Of a stretch of 64,000 bases of DNA, positions 47,746-63,992 are shown piece by piece (positions within the stretch are counted from its first letter, which is position 1; each line of letters begins with the position of its first letter). The notes below the pieces were generated by a model, which did not search any database, was not told where the DNA came from, and worked only from the letters and a program-made list of their open reading frames with translations. The stretch spans positions 102,172 to 166,171 of the forward strand of contig NZ_LZGT01000038.1 of NCBI RefSeq assembly GCF_001690525.1. The letters run 5' to 3'. The translations under genes were made by a program, and so were the position numbers. The DNA comes from Gilliamella sp. App6-5 (GTDB taxonomy: Bacteria; Pseudomonadota; Gammaproteobacteria; Enterobacterales; Orbaceae).

Positions 47746-48219
47746 ATGAATCCGATTATTTTAACCAATGAGCAACAAACAATTTTGTTTGGTAGTAAAA
47801 TTGCCAAACTGTGTTTAAACTATTTGTCCAAGCATGATGATACTATTGTTATCCATTTAATTGGCGATCTTGGTGCAGGTAAAACGACTTTTAGTCGTGG
47901 TTTTTTACAACAATTAGGTCATAAAGGTAACGTAAAAAGTCCAACTTATACATTAGTTGAACCCTATCATTTTGAAAAATTTTTTGTTTATCATTTTGAT
48001 TTGTATCGACTTTGCGATCCTGAAGAGCTGGAGTTTATGGGGATTCGTGAATATTTTGCTTTGAGATCAATTTGTTTAATTGAGTGGCCAGAGCAAGCAA
48101 AAGGTATTTTGCCTAGTGCTGATCTTGAAATTCATTTGGCTTATTTAGCACTTGAGCGCACCGCTTTTGTGCAAGCAACAAGCGAAAAAGGTCAAACAAT
48201 TATTAATTTATCACAATAG
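47746..48219 (+). CDS. tsaE: tRNA threonylcarbamoyladenosine biosynthesis ATPase TsaE
   Basis: ATPase of the TsaBDE complex that transfers threonylcarbamoyl to A37. About 157 residues. Walker [21 protein letters not shown] and [11 protein letters not shown], then [23 protein letters not shown] (in parts) and CLIEWPEQ are nearly identical to E. coli. I use the ATG at 47746, giving [11 protein letters not shown]; the TTG 18 bases earlier is unlikely. First gene of tsaE-amiB-mutL-miaA. Confidence 0.96.
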   Translation: MNPIILTNEQQTILFGSKIAKLCLNYLSKHDDTIVIHLIGDLGAGKTTFSRGFLQQLGHKGNVKSPTYTLVEPYHFEKFFVYHFDLYRLCDPEELEFMGIREYFALRSICLIEWPEQAKGILPSADLEIHLAYLALERTAFVQATSEKGQTIINLSQ

Positions 48220-48240
48220 AAGTAAACAATAAAAAGACGA

Positions 48241-49008
48241 ATGAAAAAATTAATTACTATTTTTATGTTATTGCTGCTTTGTAGCTCTGTTTATGCAGCC
48301 AATATTGTGGTTGCCGTCGATGCGGGCCATGGCGGTAAAGATTCCGGTGCAATAGGAAAAAATAACTTATATGAAAAAACAGTGACGCTTTCAATCGCCA
48401 AAAAGCTCACTACTTTGCTAAATAAAGATCCCAGTTTTAAGGGAGTATTAACACGTAGTCGCGATAATTTTATCTCTGTTTTGCAGCGTTCGGAAATCGC
48501 CCGTAAAAATAGAGCTAATTTATTAGTTTCAGTACATGCTGATGCTGCGCCAAATAGGGAGGCTACAGGTGCTTCGATCTGGGTCTTGTCGACTAAGCGA
48601 GCTGATACAGAATTGGGCAGATGGCTTGAACAGGGCGAAAAACAATCAGAATTATTAGGTGGAGCTGGTGATGCATTAAGCGACGATCATAATCCTCACT
48701 TAAGCCAAGCGGTATTAGATCTACAGTTTTCTTATTCTCAACAAGTGGGTTATGAGTTAGCAACACAAGTATTAAAAGAAATGAAAAAGACAGTAAAACT
48801 ACATAAATCTGCCCCAGAATATGCAAGTTTAGGCGTATTACGTTCGCCAGATATCCCGTCAATTTTAGTTGAAGTTGGTTTCATTTCTAATCAAGGTGAA
48901 GAACGCTTGCTAAGTAGTAATGTTCATCAAGATAAGATAGCGAAAGCTATCTATCAAGGTATAAAAAATTACGTTAAACAAAATCCAAAATTTGGGGAAC
49001 AACATTAA
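48241..49008 (+). CDS. N-acetylmuramoyl-L-alanine amidase, AmiB position, without AMIN domain
   Basis: 255-residue periplasmic amidase. Cleavable Sec signal ([19 protein letters not shown]) followed directly by the Amidase_3 domain: [16 protein letters not shown] with the first zinc His, [35 protein letters not shown] (in parts), [21 protein letters not shown] with the catalytic Glu. The gene is where amiB lies in enterics (tsaE-amiB-mutL), but the N-terminal AMIN septal-targeting domain of AmiB (445 residues) and any LysM repeats are missing, so the length resembles AmiA. Its stop overlaps the mutL start (TAATG). Confidence 0.92.
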   Translation: MKKLITIFMLLLLCSSVYAANIVVAVDAGHGGKDSGAIGKNNLYEKTVTLSIAKKLTTLLNKDPSFKGVLTRSRDNFISVLQRSEIARKNRANLLVSVHADAAPNREATGASIWVLSTKRADTELGRWLEQGEKQSELLGGAGDALSDDHNPHLSQAVLDLQFSYSQQVGYELATQVLKEMKKTVKLHKSAPEYASLGVLRSPDIPSILVEVGFISNQGEERLLSSNVHQDKIAKAIYQGIKNYVKQNPKFGEQH

Positions 49009-50858
49009 TGGCAATTCATATCCTTTCTCCCCAATTAGCCAATCAAATTGCTGCTGGTGAGGTGGTAGAACGCCCTGCGTCTGTTATCAAAGAGTTAGTT
49101 GAAAATAGCCTTGATGCGGGTAGTACTCAAATAGATATTGACCTTGAGCAAGGTGGTTGTAAATTAATTCGTATTCGTGATAATGGTTGTGGTATTGCTA
49201 AAGATGAATTAGCGTTGGCACTTGCTCGTCATGCGACAAGCAAAATCAGTACGCTAGATGATTTAGACGCAATTATTAGTCTTGGGTTTCGTGGTGAGGC
49301 ACTAGCGAGTATAAGTTCGGTTGCTAGATTGACATTAACTTCACGTACTGCTGAACAATCCGAAGCATGGCAAGTTTATGCTGAAGGACGGGAGATGAAG
49401 CCGATGATTAAACCTGCAGCTCATCCAGTAGGATCGACTGTCGAAGTACTTGATCTGTTTTATAATACACCGGCAAGACGTCGTTTTTTAAAAACAGAAA
49501 AAACTGAGTTTATGCATATCGAAGAGTTTGTTCGGCGTATTGCACTTGTACGACCTGATGTTACCTTTAATTTACAACATAATGGTAAATTGGTTAAGCA
49601 GTATCGTTCATCCACCCTTGAAAAAAGAGTCGAATTGGTGTGCGGGCGTGCATTTATGCAAAAAGCTGTCAAATTAGATTGGCAGCATGATGATTTACTC
49701 ATTCAAGGTTGGGTCACCAGTAGTGAAAGTAGTGATTTGCAGTATTTTTATGTTAATGGGCGAGTGATCAAAGATAAATTACTTAATCATGCACTGCGTC
49801 AGGCTTACATCAGTCGTACTAATGAACAACAAAGTTATGTGGTATTTTTACAAATTGATCCAAAACAAGTTGATGTTAATGTTCACCCAGCCAAACATGA
49901 AGTCCGTTTTCATGAAGCAAGACTGGTTCATGATTTTGTCTATCAAGCGATTGTGATGGCCCTTGAATCAGATTTATCTGTAACAGAAGAAAAAGTCACC
50001 ATAACACCTAATCGACAAGCAGCGGGTGAGAATATTTTTAATCAAAAAACGGCTGCTAATTCTTATCAAACCTGTAGTCAATTATCGAAAAAACCAAGCA
50101 ATTATGCTAAAGAAAATGCGTTGTATGGCAAGTTAGTCAATGTTGCACCTTTCCAAGAGACAGTGCAATTTGAGCAAAAACAGTCATTCTTATCGGCAGA
50201 AGAAAATGAAATAACTGAACCACAAAAAGCAGTTATTGAAGCATTATTTCCTAAAAGAAGTACGCCACTACAAGCATTACAACAGCAACTTGATAGCTCA
50301 TCATTAGTACAATTTGGTCGAGTATTAACGGTTATTCAGCCTGATATTGCATTACTTGAAAAGTATGAAGATAACCAGCAAAAATTGATGTTGATGAAAT
50401 TACCTATTGCTAAGCAAAAAGTGACTGCTATTAAATTATTATCACAAGATTCTGAAAAATTGCTTATTCCATTAACCATTTTAATCAATCATCAAGAGCA
50501 GCAAGTGCTTTCCAGTTATCAACCTCAGTTGAATTTTTTGGGTTTTGATTTTTATATTGATAAAGCAAAATTGTATTTGCAAAATGTTCCTAAAATGTTG
50601 CGCACTATGAATTGGCAGCAATTATTACCTGCTTTAATTGCTTTTATATCAGATTCAAAAAATGGAGAGTTAGATCCTACACAAATAGCGGCTTGGTTAG
50701 CTAATCAGTATGATGATAATCGCACTATGATATGGAGTGTAGCTAAAGTCATTCCGTTACTTGCTCAATTAGAAGAGATGGATATTAATCTATTACAACA
50801 AGAATCATTTTTATATCCGATTGATATACAATCTTTAACTCAATCAATTTTATCATGA
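49008..50858 (+). CDS. mutL: DNA mismatch repair protein MutL
   Basis: GHKL ATPase linking MutS mismatch recognition to MutH in Dam-directed repair. 616 residues, as in E. coli (615). N-terminal ATPase motifs: [41 protein letters not shown] and [15 protein letters not shown] variable linker of about 90 residues follows, then the dimerisation domain. No DQHAxxER endonuclease motif is seen, as expected where MutH and Dam act; the GATC-dense oriC fits Dam methylation. Overlaps amiB by one base and miaA by four. Confidence 0.97.
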   Translation: MAIHILSPQLANQIAAGEVVERPASVIKELVENSLDAGSTQIDIDLEQGGCKLIRIRDNGCGIAKDELALALARHATSKISTLDDLDAIISLGFRGEALASISSVARLTLTSRTAEQSEAWQVYAEGREMKPMIKPAAHPVGSTVEVLDLFYNTPARRRFLKTEKTEFMHIEEFVRRIALVRPDVTFNLQHNGKLVKQYRSSTLEKRVELVCGRAFMQKAVKLDWQHDDLLIQGWVTSSESSDLQYFYVNGRVIKDKLLNHALRQAYISRTNEQQSYVVFLQIDPKQVDVNVHPAKHEVRFHEARLVHDFVYQAIVMALESDLSVTEEKVTITPNRQAAGENIFNQKTAANSYQTCSQLSKKPSNYAKENALYGKLVNVAPFQETVQFEQKQSFLSAEENEITEPQKAVIEALFPKRSTPLQALQQQLDSSSLVQFGRVLTVIQPDIALLEKYEDNQQKLMLMKLPIAKQKVTAIKLLSQDSEKLLIPLTILINHQEQQVLSSYQPQLNFLGFDFYIDKAKLYLQNVPKMLRTMNWQQLLPALIAFISDSKNGELDPTQIAAWLANQYDDNRTMIWSVAKVIPLLAQLEEMDINLLQQESFLYPIDIQSLTQSILS

Positions 50859-51766
50859 ATAAACCAAAAATTATTTCGTTAATGGGACCAACGGCATCTG
50901 GTAAAACGGCATTTGCTATGGCGCTTTACGATCGTTATCCTATTGATATTATTAGTGTCGATTCCGCTCTGATTTATCGCGGTATGGATATCGGTACCGC
51001 AAAGCCAACTAAAAAAGAACAACAAAATTATCCACATAAATTGATTGATATTTGTGATCCCTCAGAGAGTTATTCAGCCGCTAATTTTAGGCAAGATGCG
51101 ATTGTAGAAATTGAAAAATCACTAAAAACAGGACGAATTCCATTGTTAGTTGGTGGGACAATGCTTTATTTTAAAGCTTTAATTGAAGGGCTTTCACCGC
51201 TTCCTGCTGCCAATTATGAAATTCGTGAACAAATAGAAGAAAAAGCCAATAAATTAGGTTGGCAAGCGATCCACGAAGAACTTAAGAAAATCGATCCAAT
51301 TTCAGCTGAAAGAATTCATCCTAACGATCCACAGCGCCTTAATCGTGCTTTAGAAGTCTATTTAATCTCGGGTAAGAGTCTAACGGAACTGACAAAAGAA
51401 AGCGGTGAAGCATTACCTTATGATATTATGCAGTTTGCTATTATGCCGCAAGATCGGGCACAGTTACATAAACGAATTGAACAACGTTTTTTACAGATGC
51501 TAGATCAAGGCTTTGAAGATGAAGTAAAACTGCTTATGCAGCGATCTGATTTGCATTTAAATTTGCCTTCTATTCGTTGTGTGGGGTATCGCCAAATGTG
51601 GGAATATTTAAATGGTGATATCAATTATGATGAAATGGTTTTTAAAGGTATCTGCGCTACTCGTCAATTAGCCAAACGACAAATCACGTGGCTGCGTGGT
51701 TGGAAGCAACCTATCACATGGTTAAATAATGATAATATGGACTCAATTTTCCAAAAAATATTATAA
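50855..51766 (+). CDS. miaA: tRNA dimethylallyltransferase MiaA
   Basis: Transfers dimethylallyl from DMAPP to A37 of tRNAs reading codons that start with U; MiaB then adds the methylthio group. 303 residues. P-loop [17 protein letters not shown] at the N-terminus, [48 protein letters not shown] and [12 protein letters not shown] with [17 protein letters not shown]. Starts inside the mutL stop (ATGA). Confidence 0.98.
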   Translation: MNKPKIISLMGPTASGKTAFAMALYDRYPIDIISVDSALIYRGMDIGTAKPTKKEQQNYPHKLIDICDPSESYSAANFRQDAIVEIEKSLKTGRIPLLVGGTMLYFKALIEGLSPLPAANYEIREQIEEKANKLGWQAIHEELKKIDPISAERIHPNDPQRLNRALEVYLISGKSLTELTKESGEALPYDIMQFAIMPQDRAQLHKRIEQRFLQMLDQGFEDEVKLLMQRSDLHLNLPSIRCVGYRQMWEYLNGDINYDEMVFKGICATRQLAKRQITWLRGWKQPITWLNNDNMDSIFQKIL

Positions 51767-52055
51767 GTATTAATTTTTATAGTGGGAATAATAGTATACA
51801 ATTATAAATTGTATTGTTGGTAAAATTATGTACATTATTGTCAATAATTTAGTATTTTTTTATTTTTTTAGTTTAAATTTATTAAAAATTTAGTTATTTG
51901 TGCATAAATTTTAGTTGATCGGTTCAAGAGAAGCTCTTTTTATGTTATTTTGGTAGATACTAAAGATATATTTCAAATAGTATGTAAAATACATTGATTA
52001 TATTATAAATGTATTTATTTTATCTTCATATAATTATTTTTTAAAGGATAAACTT
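51767..52055. other. AT-rich intergenic region miaA / hfq
   Basis: Nearly 290 bases, extremely AT-rich, probably holding an hfq promoter. In E. coli the hfq region also has its own promoters. No RNA gene or terminator recognised. Confidence 0.5.
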
Positions 52056-52301
52056 ATGTCAAAAGGGCAGTCATTACAAGATCCTTATTTAAACTTGCTT
52101 CGTCGAGAGCATATTCCGGTATCAATCTATTTAGTTAATGGTATCAAGTTACAAGGACAAATTGAATCATTCGATCAGTTTGTTATTTTGTTAAAAAATA
52201 CTGTAAGCCAAATGGTATATAAACATGCTATCTCGACAGTCGTACCATCTAGACCTATTTCTGGATTGGTATCTCAGCCTGAAGAGGGAGCTGAAAGCTG
52301 A
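52056..52301 (+). CDS. hfq: RNA chaperone Hfq (short C-terminal tail)
   Basis: Hexameric Sm-like chaperone for small RNAs. 81 residues. The Sm1 and Sm2 core is complete: [21 protein letters not shown] (in parts), [19 protein letters not shown], and [14 protein letters not shown] with the distal and proximal face residues (Q8, F39, F42, K56, H57 equivalents). After the core only about 14 residues remain, ending in the acidic EEGAES. E. coli Hfq has about 102 residues with a long disordered tail. AAAGGATAAACTT precedes the ATG. Confidence 0.97.
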   Translation: MSKGQSLQDPYLNLLRREHIPVSIYLVNGIKLQGQIESFDQFVILLKNTVSQMVYKHAISTVVPSRPISGLVSQPEEGAES

Positions 52302-52321
52302 TATTTCAGTGGAGAATCTGA

Positions 52322-53617
52322 TTGTTTGAACGATATAAAGGCGGTGAAACTGCCTTATTAGTCCATGTATTCTTCCCTCAAGAAAGTGATATCGAGGATC
52401 TTAAAGAGTTTGAAGTATTAGTTTCTTCAGCTCAAATAGATATTCTCGATATCGTAACAACTTCAAGAAAATCGCCTCAAACCAAATATTTTGTTGGTGA
52501 AGGTAAAGCGCAGGAAATCGCTGAAAAAGTTGATCAACTTGATGCTTCCGTTATTTTAGTAAATCATACTTTAACACCCTCCCAAGAACGCAACCTAGAA
52601 CAGTTGTGTAAATGTCGTGTTGTTGATAGAACAGGATTAATTCTTGATATTTTTGCACAACGAGCCAGAACACATGAAGGTAAATTGCAAGTCGAGCTAG
52701 CGCAGTTACAACACCTTTCAACTCGATTAGTCCGAGGTTGGACGCATTTAGAACGACAAAAAGGGGGAATTGGTTTACGAGGCCCTGGTGAAACTCAACT
52801 AGAAACAGATAGACGATTGATTCGTCATCGTATTCAGTTGATTTTATCAAGGCTTGCAAAAGTCGAAAAGCAGCGAAATCAAAATCGTCAATCAAGAAAT
52901 AAAGCTGATCTATCAACAGTATCTTTGGTTGGTTATACTAATGCGGGTAAATCAACACTATTTAATGCATTAACAAATGCGGAGGTGTACGCTGCTGATC
53001 AGTTATTTGCTACGCTCGATCCAACGCTACGGCGGATTATGGTTGATGATGTTGGCGAAGTTGTTTTAGCTGATACAGTTGGTTTTATTCGTCATTTACC
53101 CCACGATTTAATTGCCGCTTTTAAAGCGACACTACTTGAAACGCAAGAAGCCACTTTATTATTACATGTTATTGATGCTGCTGATCCAAATATATTGGAT
53201 AATATGCATGCTGTTGATGAAGTGTTACTTGAAATTGACGCCAATGAAATTCCAACATTACTCGTTATGAATAAAATTGATTTAATTGAAGGGAAACAGC
53301 CAGGTATTGATCGGGATGAAAATGGCATACCAATTCGAGTTTGGATTTCAGCGCAAAATAGTTTAGGATTGGATCAATTATTTATTGCTTTAAAAGAAAG
53401 GTTAGCCAAGCAAATTCAAGTTTGCCATTTAAGTTTACCTGCTCATTTAGCAAGACTTAGAAGCCGTTTATATCAGTTAAACGCGGTAGAAAATGAATTT
53501 ATTAATGAGGATGGTCGTTTTCATCTAGATGTGAGAATTCCCTCAATTGAATGGAATCGCCTCTGTAAACAAGAGCCAGATCTGTTATACTTGATCAATA
53601 AGCAAAATAACAACTAA
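52322..53617 (+). CDS. hflX: Ribosome-rescue GTPase HflX
   Basis: GTPase that splits stalled ribosomes, especially under heat stress. 431 residues. The N-terminal HflX domain has [15 protein letters not shown] and [20 protein letters not shown]. The glycine-rich linker motif is [21 protein letters not shown] (in parts). The G domain has [12 protein letters not shown] (G1), [13 protein letters not shown] (G3), NKID (G4) and SAQ (G5). The start is TTG at 52322 with GGAG upstream, giving MFERYKGGE, which aligns with E. coli MFDRYDAGE. 20 bases after hfq. Confidence 0.97.
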   Translation: MFERYKGGETALLVHVFFPQESDIEDLKEFEVLVSSAQIDILDIVTTSRKSPQTKYFVGEGKAQEIAEKVDQLDASVILVNHTLTPSQERNLEQLCKCRVVDRTGLILDIFAQRARTHEGKLQVELAQLQHLSTRLVRGWTHLERQKGGIGLRGPGETQLETDRRLIRHRIQLILSRLAKVEKQRNQNRQSRNKADLSTVSLVGYTNAGKSTLFNALTNAEVYAADQLFATLDPTLRRIMVDDVGEVVLADTVGFIRHLPHDLIAAFKATLLETQEATLLLHVIDAADPNILDNMHAVDEVLLEIDANEIPTLLVMNKIDLIEGKQPGIDRDENGIPIRVWISAQNSLGLDQLFIALKERLAKQIQVCHLSLPAHLARLRSRLYQLNAVENEFINEDGRFHLDVRIPSIEWNRLCKQEPDLLYLINKQNNN

Positions 53618-53640
53618 TTGTTAAATGGAGCATATAAAAT

Positions 53641-54870
53641 ATGGCGTGGAATCAGCCCGGAAATAACGGACAAGATAACGACCCATGGGGAAATAATAAC
53701 AAAAAACCAACAAATAATTCATCTGGTGGTTTATTTGATAAAATTAAAGACCTCTTAAAAAAAGGTAATTTAGGCAATAATAGAGGGAGCTCGGGGATTA
53801 AATTACCAATGAATACTACTAAAATGATTATATCTATAATCACTTTACTTGTTCTTGTTTGGAGTGTGAGCGGTTTTTATACCATCAACCAAAGTCAACG
53901 CGGTGTGATTACTCGCTTGGGGCAAGTCCAACCAGAAATTATTCAACCTGGTTTAAATTGGCATCCACCATTGATTGATAAAGTGTATAAAGTTGATACG
54001 CAAGGTACGCATAATTTTAATGTCAATGGTTTTATGATAACAACTGGTGAGGATCTAGTCTTTGTTGAGATGAATGTTCAATATCGCATCAGTAATCCTA
54101 TAAAATATTTATTTAATGTCACTAATGTTAAAGATAGTCTACAACAAGCTGCTGATAGTGCTTTACGTACTGAAGTGGGTAGCTCAAGTATGGATGATAT
54201 TTTAACTGATGGACGTTCAGCATTGGAAATCCGTACAAAAGATGAGTTAGTCAATGTTATCAATAATTATGATATGGGAATTAGTATAGTGGATCTTAAT
54301 TTCCAATCAGCTCGTCCGCCTGAAGCAGTACAAGAAGCCTTTAATGATGCAATGAATGCTCGAGAAGACAAAAAACGTGAAATAAATAAAGCTGCTGCAG
54401 AAAAAGTTCAACAAGTACAACAGGCAGAAGGGCGCTCTGCAAGAATTTTAGCTGATGCTAATGCTTATAAGATTAAAGTGGAACTCGAGGCAGCAGGAGA
54501 TGTGGCTCGTTTTGAAAAAATCTTACCACAATATAAGGCCGCACCAGAAATTACTAAAGAACGCCTGTATATTGAAACCATGGAAAGAGTATTATCTAAA
54601 ACCAATAAAATTATAGTTAATGATAAAAGTGGAAATTTAATGGTATTGCCTCTAGAACAATTATTAAAAAATAAAAATGACAAAAAATCTGAAACAATGA
54701 CTTTATCAAACTCAAATAGTGAATCTAATTTTAATATGCCGATCTCTTCTGAAACGATAAAAGATCAACCTCAGGCAACGCAAGCATCCCAAAAAGAGGT
54801 TAACAGCAGCACCAATAACACTATTAACGCGGGCAATACTACACGGACTCCGCGGTTTATGGGAAGATAA
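53641..54870 (+). CDS. hflK: FtsH-regulating SPFH protein HflK
   Basis: Inner-membrane prohibitin-like protein that forms the HflKC cage around FtsH. 409 residues. The N-terminus (about 1-50) is Asn- and Gly-rich with NDPWGNNN. One membrane segment lies near 60-80. The SPFH/Band 7 domain begins INQSQRGVITRLGQV, then a long Ala- and Glu-rich coiled coil (AREDKKREINKAAAEKVQQV) follows. The C-terminal tail (about 345-409) is Asn, Ser and Thr rich. Followed by hflC after ten bases. Confidence 0.96.
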   Translation: MAWNQPGNNGQDNDPWGNNNKKPTNNSSGGLFDKIKDLLKKGNLGNNRGSSGIKLPMNTTKMIISIITLLVLVWSVSGFYTINQSQRGVITRLGQVQPEIIQPGLNWHPPLIDKVYKVDTQGTHNFNVNGFMITTGEDLVFVEMNVQYRISNPIKYLFNVTNVKDSLQQAADSALRTEVGSSSMDDILTDGRSALEIRTKDELVNVINNYDMGISIVDLNFQSARPPEAVQEAFNDAMNAREDKKREINKAAAEKVQQVQQAEGRSARILADANAYKIKVELEAAGDVARFEKILPQYKAAPEITKERLYIETMERVLSKTNKIIVNDKSGNLMVLPLEQLLKNKNDKKSETMTLSNSNSESNFNMPISSETIKDQPQATQASQKEVNSSTNNTINAGNTTRTPRFMGR

Positions 54871-54880
54871 GGAGAAAAAT

Positions 54881-55843
54881 ATGCGCAAATTATTGATTCC
54901 TACAATATTGATTTTAATCGGTGTATTTTTTTCTAGTGCTTATGTTGTTGAAGAAGGGACTTGTGGCATCGTTTTACGTTTTAATAAAATTATAGAATTA
55001 TCTGGTCCTGGATTACATTTTAAAATACCAGGAATGGATAATGTAAAAGTTGTTGATGCTAAAATCCAAACGACAAATAGTTCTGATAGTGTAGGTCGAG
55101 AGCAAAAGTTCATAACACGTGAAAATAAAGATTTAGTTGTTGATTATTTTGTACAATGGAAAATTGTTGATTTTAATCGATATTATGAAACTATTGTTGG
55201 TGGTAATAGTGTTGAAAGCCTACTACTTGCACGTTTAAATGGTCGTTTAAGGGCAGAAATTGGAAAATTAAATATCATCGATATTATTAATGACACAAAT
55301 AATAACTCTCGTAATTCTATAATGACACGAGTAAAAGAAGCATTAAATGGTACAGCTCAGGAAGAGTTGGTAAAAAGTGAATCGGTTGAAAAGTTTATTA
55401 GTGAGATTGAAAAAGATTCTGAAAGTAATAAAACAAGTATGAGATCTTTTGGTGTTGAAGTCATTGATGTTCGTATAAAGAAAGTAAACTTTCCTCAAGA
55501 AATATCTAATTCAATTTATGAACAAATGAAAGCAGCTCGAAAAGTTGTTGCACAAAATCAACGTTTTCAGGGTGTCAAAAAAGCGGATGAAATACGAGCA
55601 GAGACCACGCTAGAAGTAACAAAGATATTATCCGAAGCTGAACGCCAATCTCGAACTATCCGCGGTGAAGGTGATGCAAATGCGGCTAAGCTTTATGCAG
55701 ATACTTTTGGTAAAGATATGGAGTTTTTTAGCTTTATTCGTAGTTTAAAAGCTTATGAACAAAGCTTTACAGGTAATGATATTATGGTCATTAGCCCTGA
55801 TAGTGAATTTTTTCAATATATGAAATTAAAATCTAATAACTAA
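54881..55843 (+). CDS. hflC: FtsH-regulating SPFH protein HflC
   Basis: Partner of HflK. 320 residues. An N-terminal membrane anchor at residues 1-24 is followed directly by the SPFH domain (YVVEEGTCGIVLRFNKI, GLHFKIPGMDNV). ENKDLVVDYFVQWKIVDF, VRIKKVNFPQEISNSIYEQMK and the coiled coil with RIRAE-type (KKADEIRAETTLEV) repeats follow. An insert of polar residues around 140-175 (NDTNNNSRNS, SESNKTS) is present. RBS AAGGAGAAA upstream. Same operon as hflX-hflK-purA. Confidence 0.96.
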   Translation: MRKLLIPTILILIGVFFSSAYVVEEGTCGIVLRFNKIIELSGPGLHFKIPGMDNVKVVDAKIQTTNSSDSVGREQKFITRENKDLVVDYFVQWKIVDFNRYYETIVGGNSVESLLLARLNGRLRAEIGKLNIIDIINDTNNNSRNSIMTRVKEALNGTAQEELVKSESVEKFISEIEKDSESNKTSMRSFGVEVIDVRIKKVNFPQEISNSIYEQMKAARKVVAQNQRFQGVKKADEIRAETTLEVTKILSEAERQSRTIRGEGDANAAKLYADTFGKDMEFFSFIRSLKAYEQSFTGNDIMVISPDSEFFQYMKLKSNN

Positions 55844-55860
55844 TTGAATGAGATAAATAA

Positions 55861-57162
<1,302 letters not shown>

Positions 57163-57175
57163 CTTAGCTTCAATC

Positions 57176-57205
57176 AAATCGGGATAATTGTCCCGATTTT
57201 TTGTT
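57176..57205 (+). terminator. Terminator after purA
   Basis: AAATCGGGA and TCCCGATTT form a perfect 9-bp stem with a six-base loop, followed by TTTTGTTTTT. Confidence 0.92.
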
Positions 57206-57250
57206 TTTAGGATGTTGTTTTCCAGAAAATTCACTGTGTAAGAGGAATTT

Positions 57251-58432
57251 ATGACTAAACTAGGGACGCCATTATCACCCACTTCAACTAAAGTATTACT
57301 TTGTGGTGCGGGCGAACTTGCTAAAGAAGTTGTCATTGAGTTACAACGATTGGGTTGTGAAGTTATTGCCGTTGATCGTTATGCAAATGCACCTGCGATG
57401 CAAGTTGCTCATCGGTACCATATTGTTAATATGCTTGATGGGGATGCTTTAAGAAAAGTCATTGAAGCAGAAAATCCAGATTATATTGTTCCAGAAATTG
57501 AAGCTATTGCAACATCTACACTAATTGAGTTGGAAGAAAAAGGATTTACAGTTATTCCAACAGCAAAAGCAACACAACTTACCATGAATCGTGAGGGAAT
57601 TCGTCGACTTGCAGCGGAGGAATTAAAATTACCAACGTCACCTTATCGATTTGCTACAAATGCAACTGAATTTAGAAAAGCAGTCAAAGAAATTGGTTTT
57701 CCTTGCTTAGTTAAACCTGTTATGAGCTCTTCTGGTAAAGGGCAATCATTATTAAGAGGCGAAGCCGATATTGAATCATCATGGAAATATGCACAAGAAG
57801 GTGGAAGAGCTGGCGGTGGAAAAGTTATCATTGAAGGCTTTATTGATTTTGATTACGAAATTACTTTACTTACAGTTAGACATATTAAGGGGGTGTCATA
57901 TTGTGAACCAATAGGGCATCGTCAAGAACAAGGTGATTACCGAGAATCTTGGCAACCTCAGCAGATGTCTGATGAGGCATTAAAACAGGCAAAAGATATT
58001 GCAACTAAAATAACAGATGCATTAGGTGGGCGAGGGTTATTTGGCGTTGAATTGTTTGTTAAAGGTAATCAGGTATGGTTTAGTGAGGTATCACCTCGTC
58101 CGCATGATACTGGCATGGTGACATTAATTTCACAAAATCTATCTGAGTTTGCACTACATGCTAGGGCAATATTAGGCCTGCCCATTCCTATTATAGAACA
58201 ATATGGACCATGTGCATCAGCTGTTTTATTAATTGAAGGTGATTCAAAACAAGTCACTTTTACTAATCTTGATAAAGCATTAAGTGAATTGCAAACTGAT
58301 TTACGTTTATTTGGTAAACCAGAAGTGAAAGGTACTCGCAGAATGGGGGTTGCGCTAGCGAAGGCTTTAACGATTAACGATGCGATTACTAAAGCCATTA
58401 ATGTAGTAAAACAACTAAAAATAACCCTATAA
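57251..58432 (+). CDS. purT: Formate-dependent phosphoribosylglycinamide formyltransferase PurT
   Basis: ATP-grasp enzyme making formyl-GAR from GAR, formate and ATP, an alternative to PurN in purine synthesis. 393 residues (E. coli 392). N-terminal [36 protein letters not shown], central [13 protein letters not shown] (ATP loop), [25 protein letters not shown] (in parts) and C-terminal [27 protein letters not shown] precedes the ATG. It has its own transcription unit between the purA terminator and the rrn promoter. Confidence 0.98.
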   Translation: MTKLGTPLSPTSTKVLLCGAGELAKEVVIELQRLGCEVIAVDRYANAPAMQVAHRYHIVNMLDGDALRKVIEAENPDYIVPEIEAIATSTLIELEEKGFTVIPTAKATQLTMNREGIRRLAAEELKLPTSPYRFATNATEFRKAVKEIGFPCLVKPVMSSSGKGQSLLRGEADIESSWKYAQEGGRAGGGKVIIEGFIDFDYEITLLTVRHIKGVSYCEPIGHRQEQGDYRESWQPQQMSDEALKQAKDIATKITDALGGRGLFGVELFVKGNQVWFSEVSPRPHDTGMVTLISQNLSEFALHARAILGLPIPIIEQYGPCASAVLLIEGDSKQVTFTNLDKALSELQTDLRLFGKPEVKGTRRMGVALAKALTINDAITKAINVVKQLKITL

Positions 58433-58495
58433 TGAATTTTATTGTATAAAAAGTAATCGCTTAATTCAAAAAAAGAAAAATTTATAAAATAGGGG

Positions 58496-58524
58496 TTGAC
58501 GTATGCAAGTGAAGTGAGTAATAT
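58496..58524 (+). promoter_or_regulatory. rrn operon promoter
   Basis: TTGACG (58496-58501) and TAATAT (58519-58524) with a 17-base spacer, a near-consensus sigma-70 promoter. The 25 bases upstream are A- and T-tract rich, like an UP element. Only one such promoter is seen before 16S. Confidence 0.85.
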
Positions 58525-58585
58525 ACGCAACCCTTGAGGCAGCAAGCTAAATCAACAAAAAGTTGTTTGGGAATTGAAACTGTCA

Positions 58586-58594
58586 GCTCTTTAA
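58586..58594 (+). promoter_or_regulatory. boxA antitermination site in the 16S leader
   Basis: GCTCTTTAA matches the rrn boxA core bound by NusB-NusE. It is followed by the conserved CAATCTGTGTGGGCAC leader sequence. Confidence 0.75.
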
Positions 58595-58732
58595 AAAGAA
58601 GAAACAGACAATCTGTGTGGGCACTTGCGAGACGAAGAATGAAAAGTCTACGGACTTAAAAATTAAGTCTTGATAAGTGACACTGAAGATTCATTTGAAT
58701 ATGTCAGAGACAGTTATTGAGCGTCAAACTTT

Positions 58733-60270
<1,538 letters not shown>

Positions 60271-60328
60271 CGAAGAGCTCGTAAGTGTTCACACAGATTG
60301 TTTGTTTAGAAGAAAGAGTCACTTTATT

Positions 60329-60405
<77 letters not shown>

Positions 60406-60516
60406 ATTCTACTTAACTTTGCGAGTTTTAGGCTTGCGTTAATGATGTGAATAGTATAAGTTAGCAGATGCAAGTACGTTAAGCGAGTTGGGAAAATATA
60501 GATGAAGTGAATTATT

Positions 60517-60592
60517 GGGGCTATAGCTCAGCTGGGAGAGCGCCTGCCTTGCACGCAGGAGGCCAGCGGTTCGATCCCGCTTAGCTCCACCA
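60517..60592 (+). tRNA. tRNA-Ala (TGC anticodon)
   Basis: 76 bases with encoded CCA. Starts GGGGCTATAGCTCAGCTGGG, anticodon TGC at 60550-60552, T-loop TTCGATCC. Second spacer tRNA of the rrn operon. Confidence 0.98.
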
Positions 60593-60673
60593 TTAAAGAT
60601 ATCTCTTTCGTTAGGTAGTAAAAATTATCTTTGTATTTGCTTAGGTATAATAGTGAGTGAATAGAAAGATAAA

Positions 60674-60684
60674 GCTCTTTAACA
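60674..60684 (+). promoter_or_regulatory. boxA antitermination site before 23S
   Basis: GCTCTTTAACA, the enteric boxA consensus, in the spacer between tRNA-Ala and 23S. Confidence 0.75.
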
Positions 60685-60850
60685 ATTAGGAACAAGCTGA
60701 AAGAAACGAGTTCTCGTTCTTATGAAAAGCTTTTATTGAGACGTGTAATTAAAAGTTAGCGATAATTTTTAGTTGAGGCGAATTGGTAGAGGTGAGTCAT
60801 TAAGAAAGAGAAAAAAGCGTAATTAAAACCAAGACAACTGTGAGTTGTAA

Positions 60851-63749
<2,899 letters not shown>

Positions 63750-63873
63750 ACAACTCGGAGTTGTTTTGGGATTATGCGATTGATAGTATAAAAGTTGAAA
63801 TAACAGTTTGTTCCGGATTGAGAGATTAGTGCAGATATGAGATAATGTAGCTAATTGAAAAGAGTACAGGATA

Positions 63874-63992
63874 TGTCTGGCGGTAATAGCGCGGTGGTCC
63901 CACCTGACCCCATGCCGAACTCAGAAGTGAAACGCCGTAGTGCCGATGGTAGTGTGGGTATTACCCATGTGAGAGTAGGGTGCCGCCAGACT
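63874..63992 (+). rRNA. rrf: 5S ribosomal RNA
   Basis: About 119 bases. The ends TGTCTGGCGG and CCGCCAGAC pair, with the family core CCCCATGCCGAACTCAGAAG and GCCGATGGTAGTGTGGG. The last gene of the rrn operon; any terminator lies past the window end. Confidence 0.96.
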
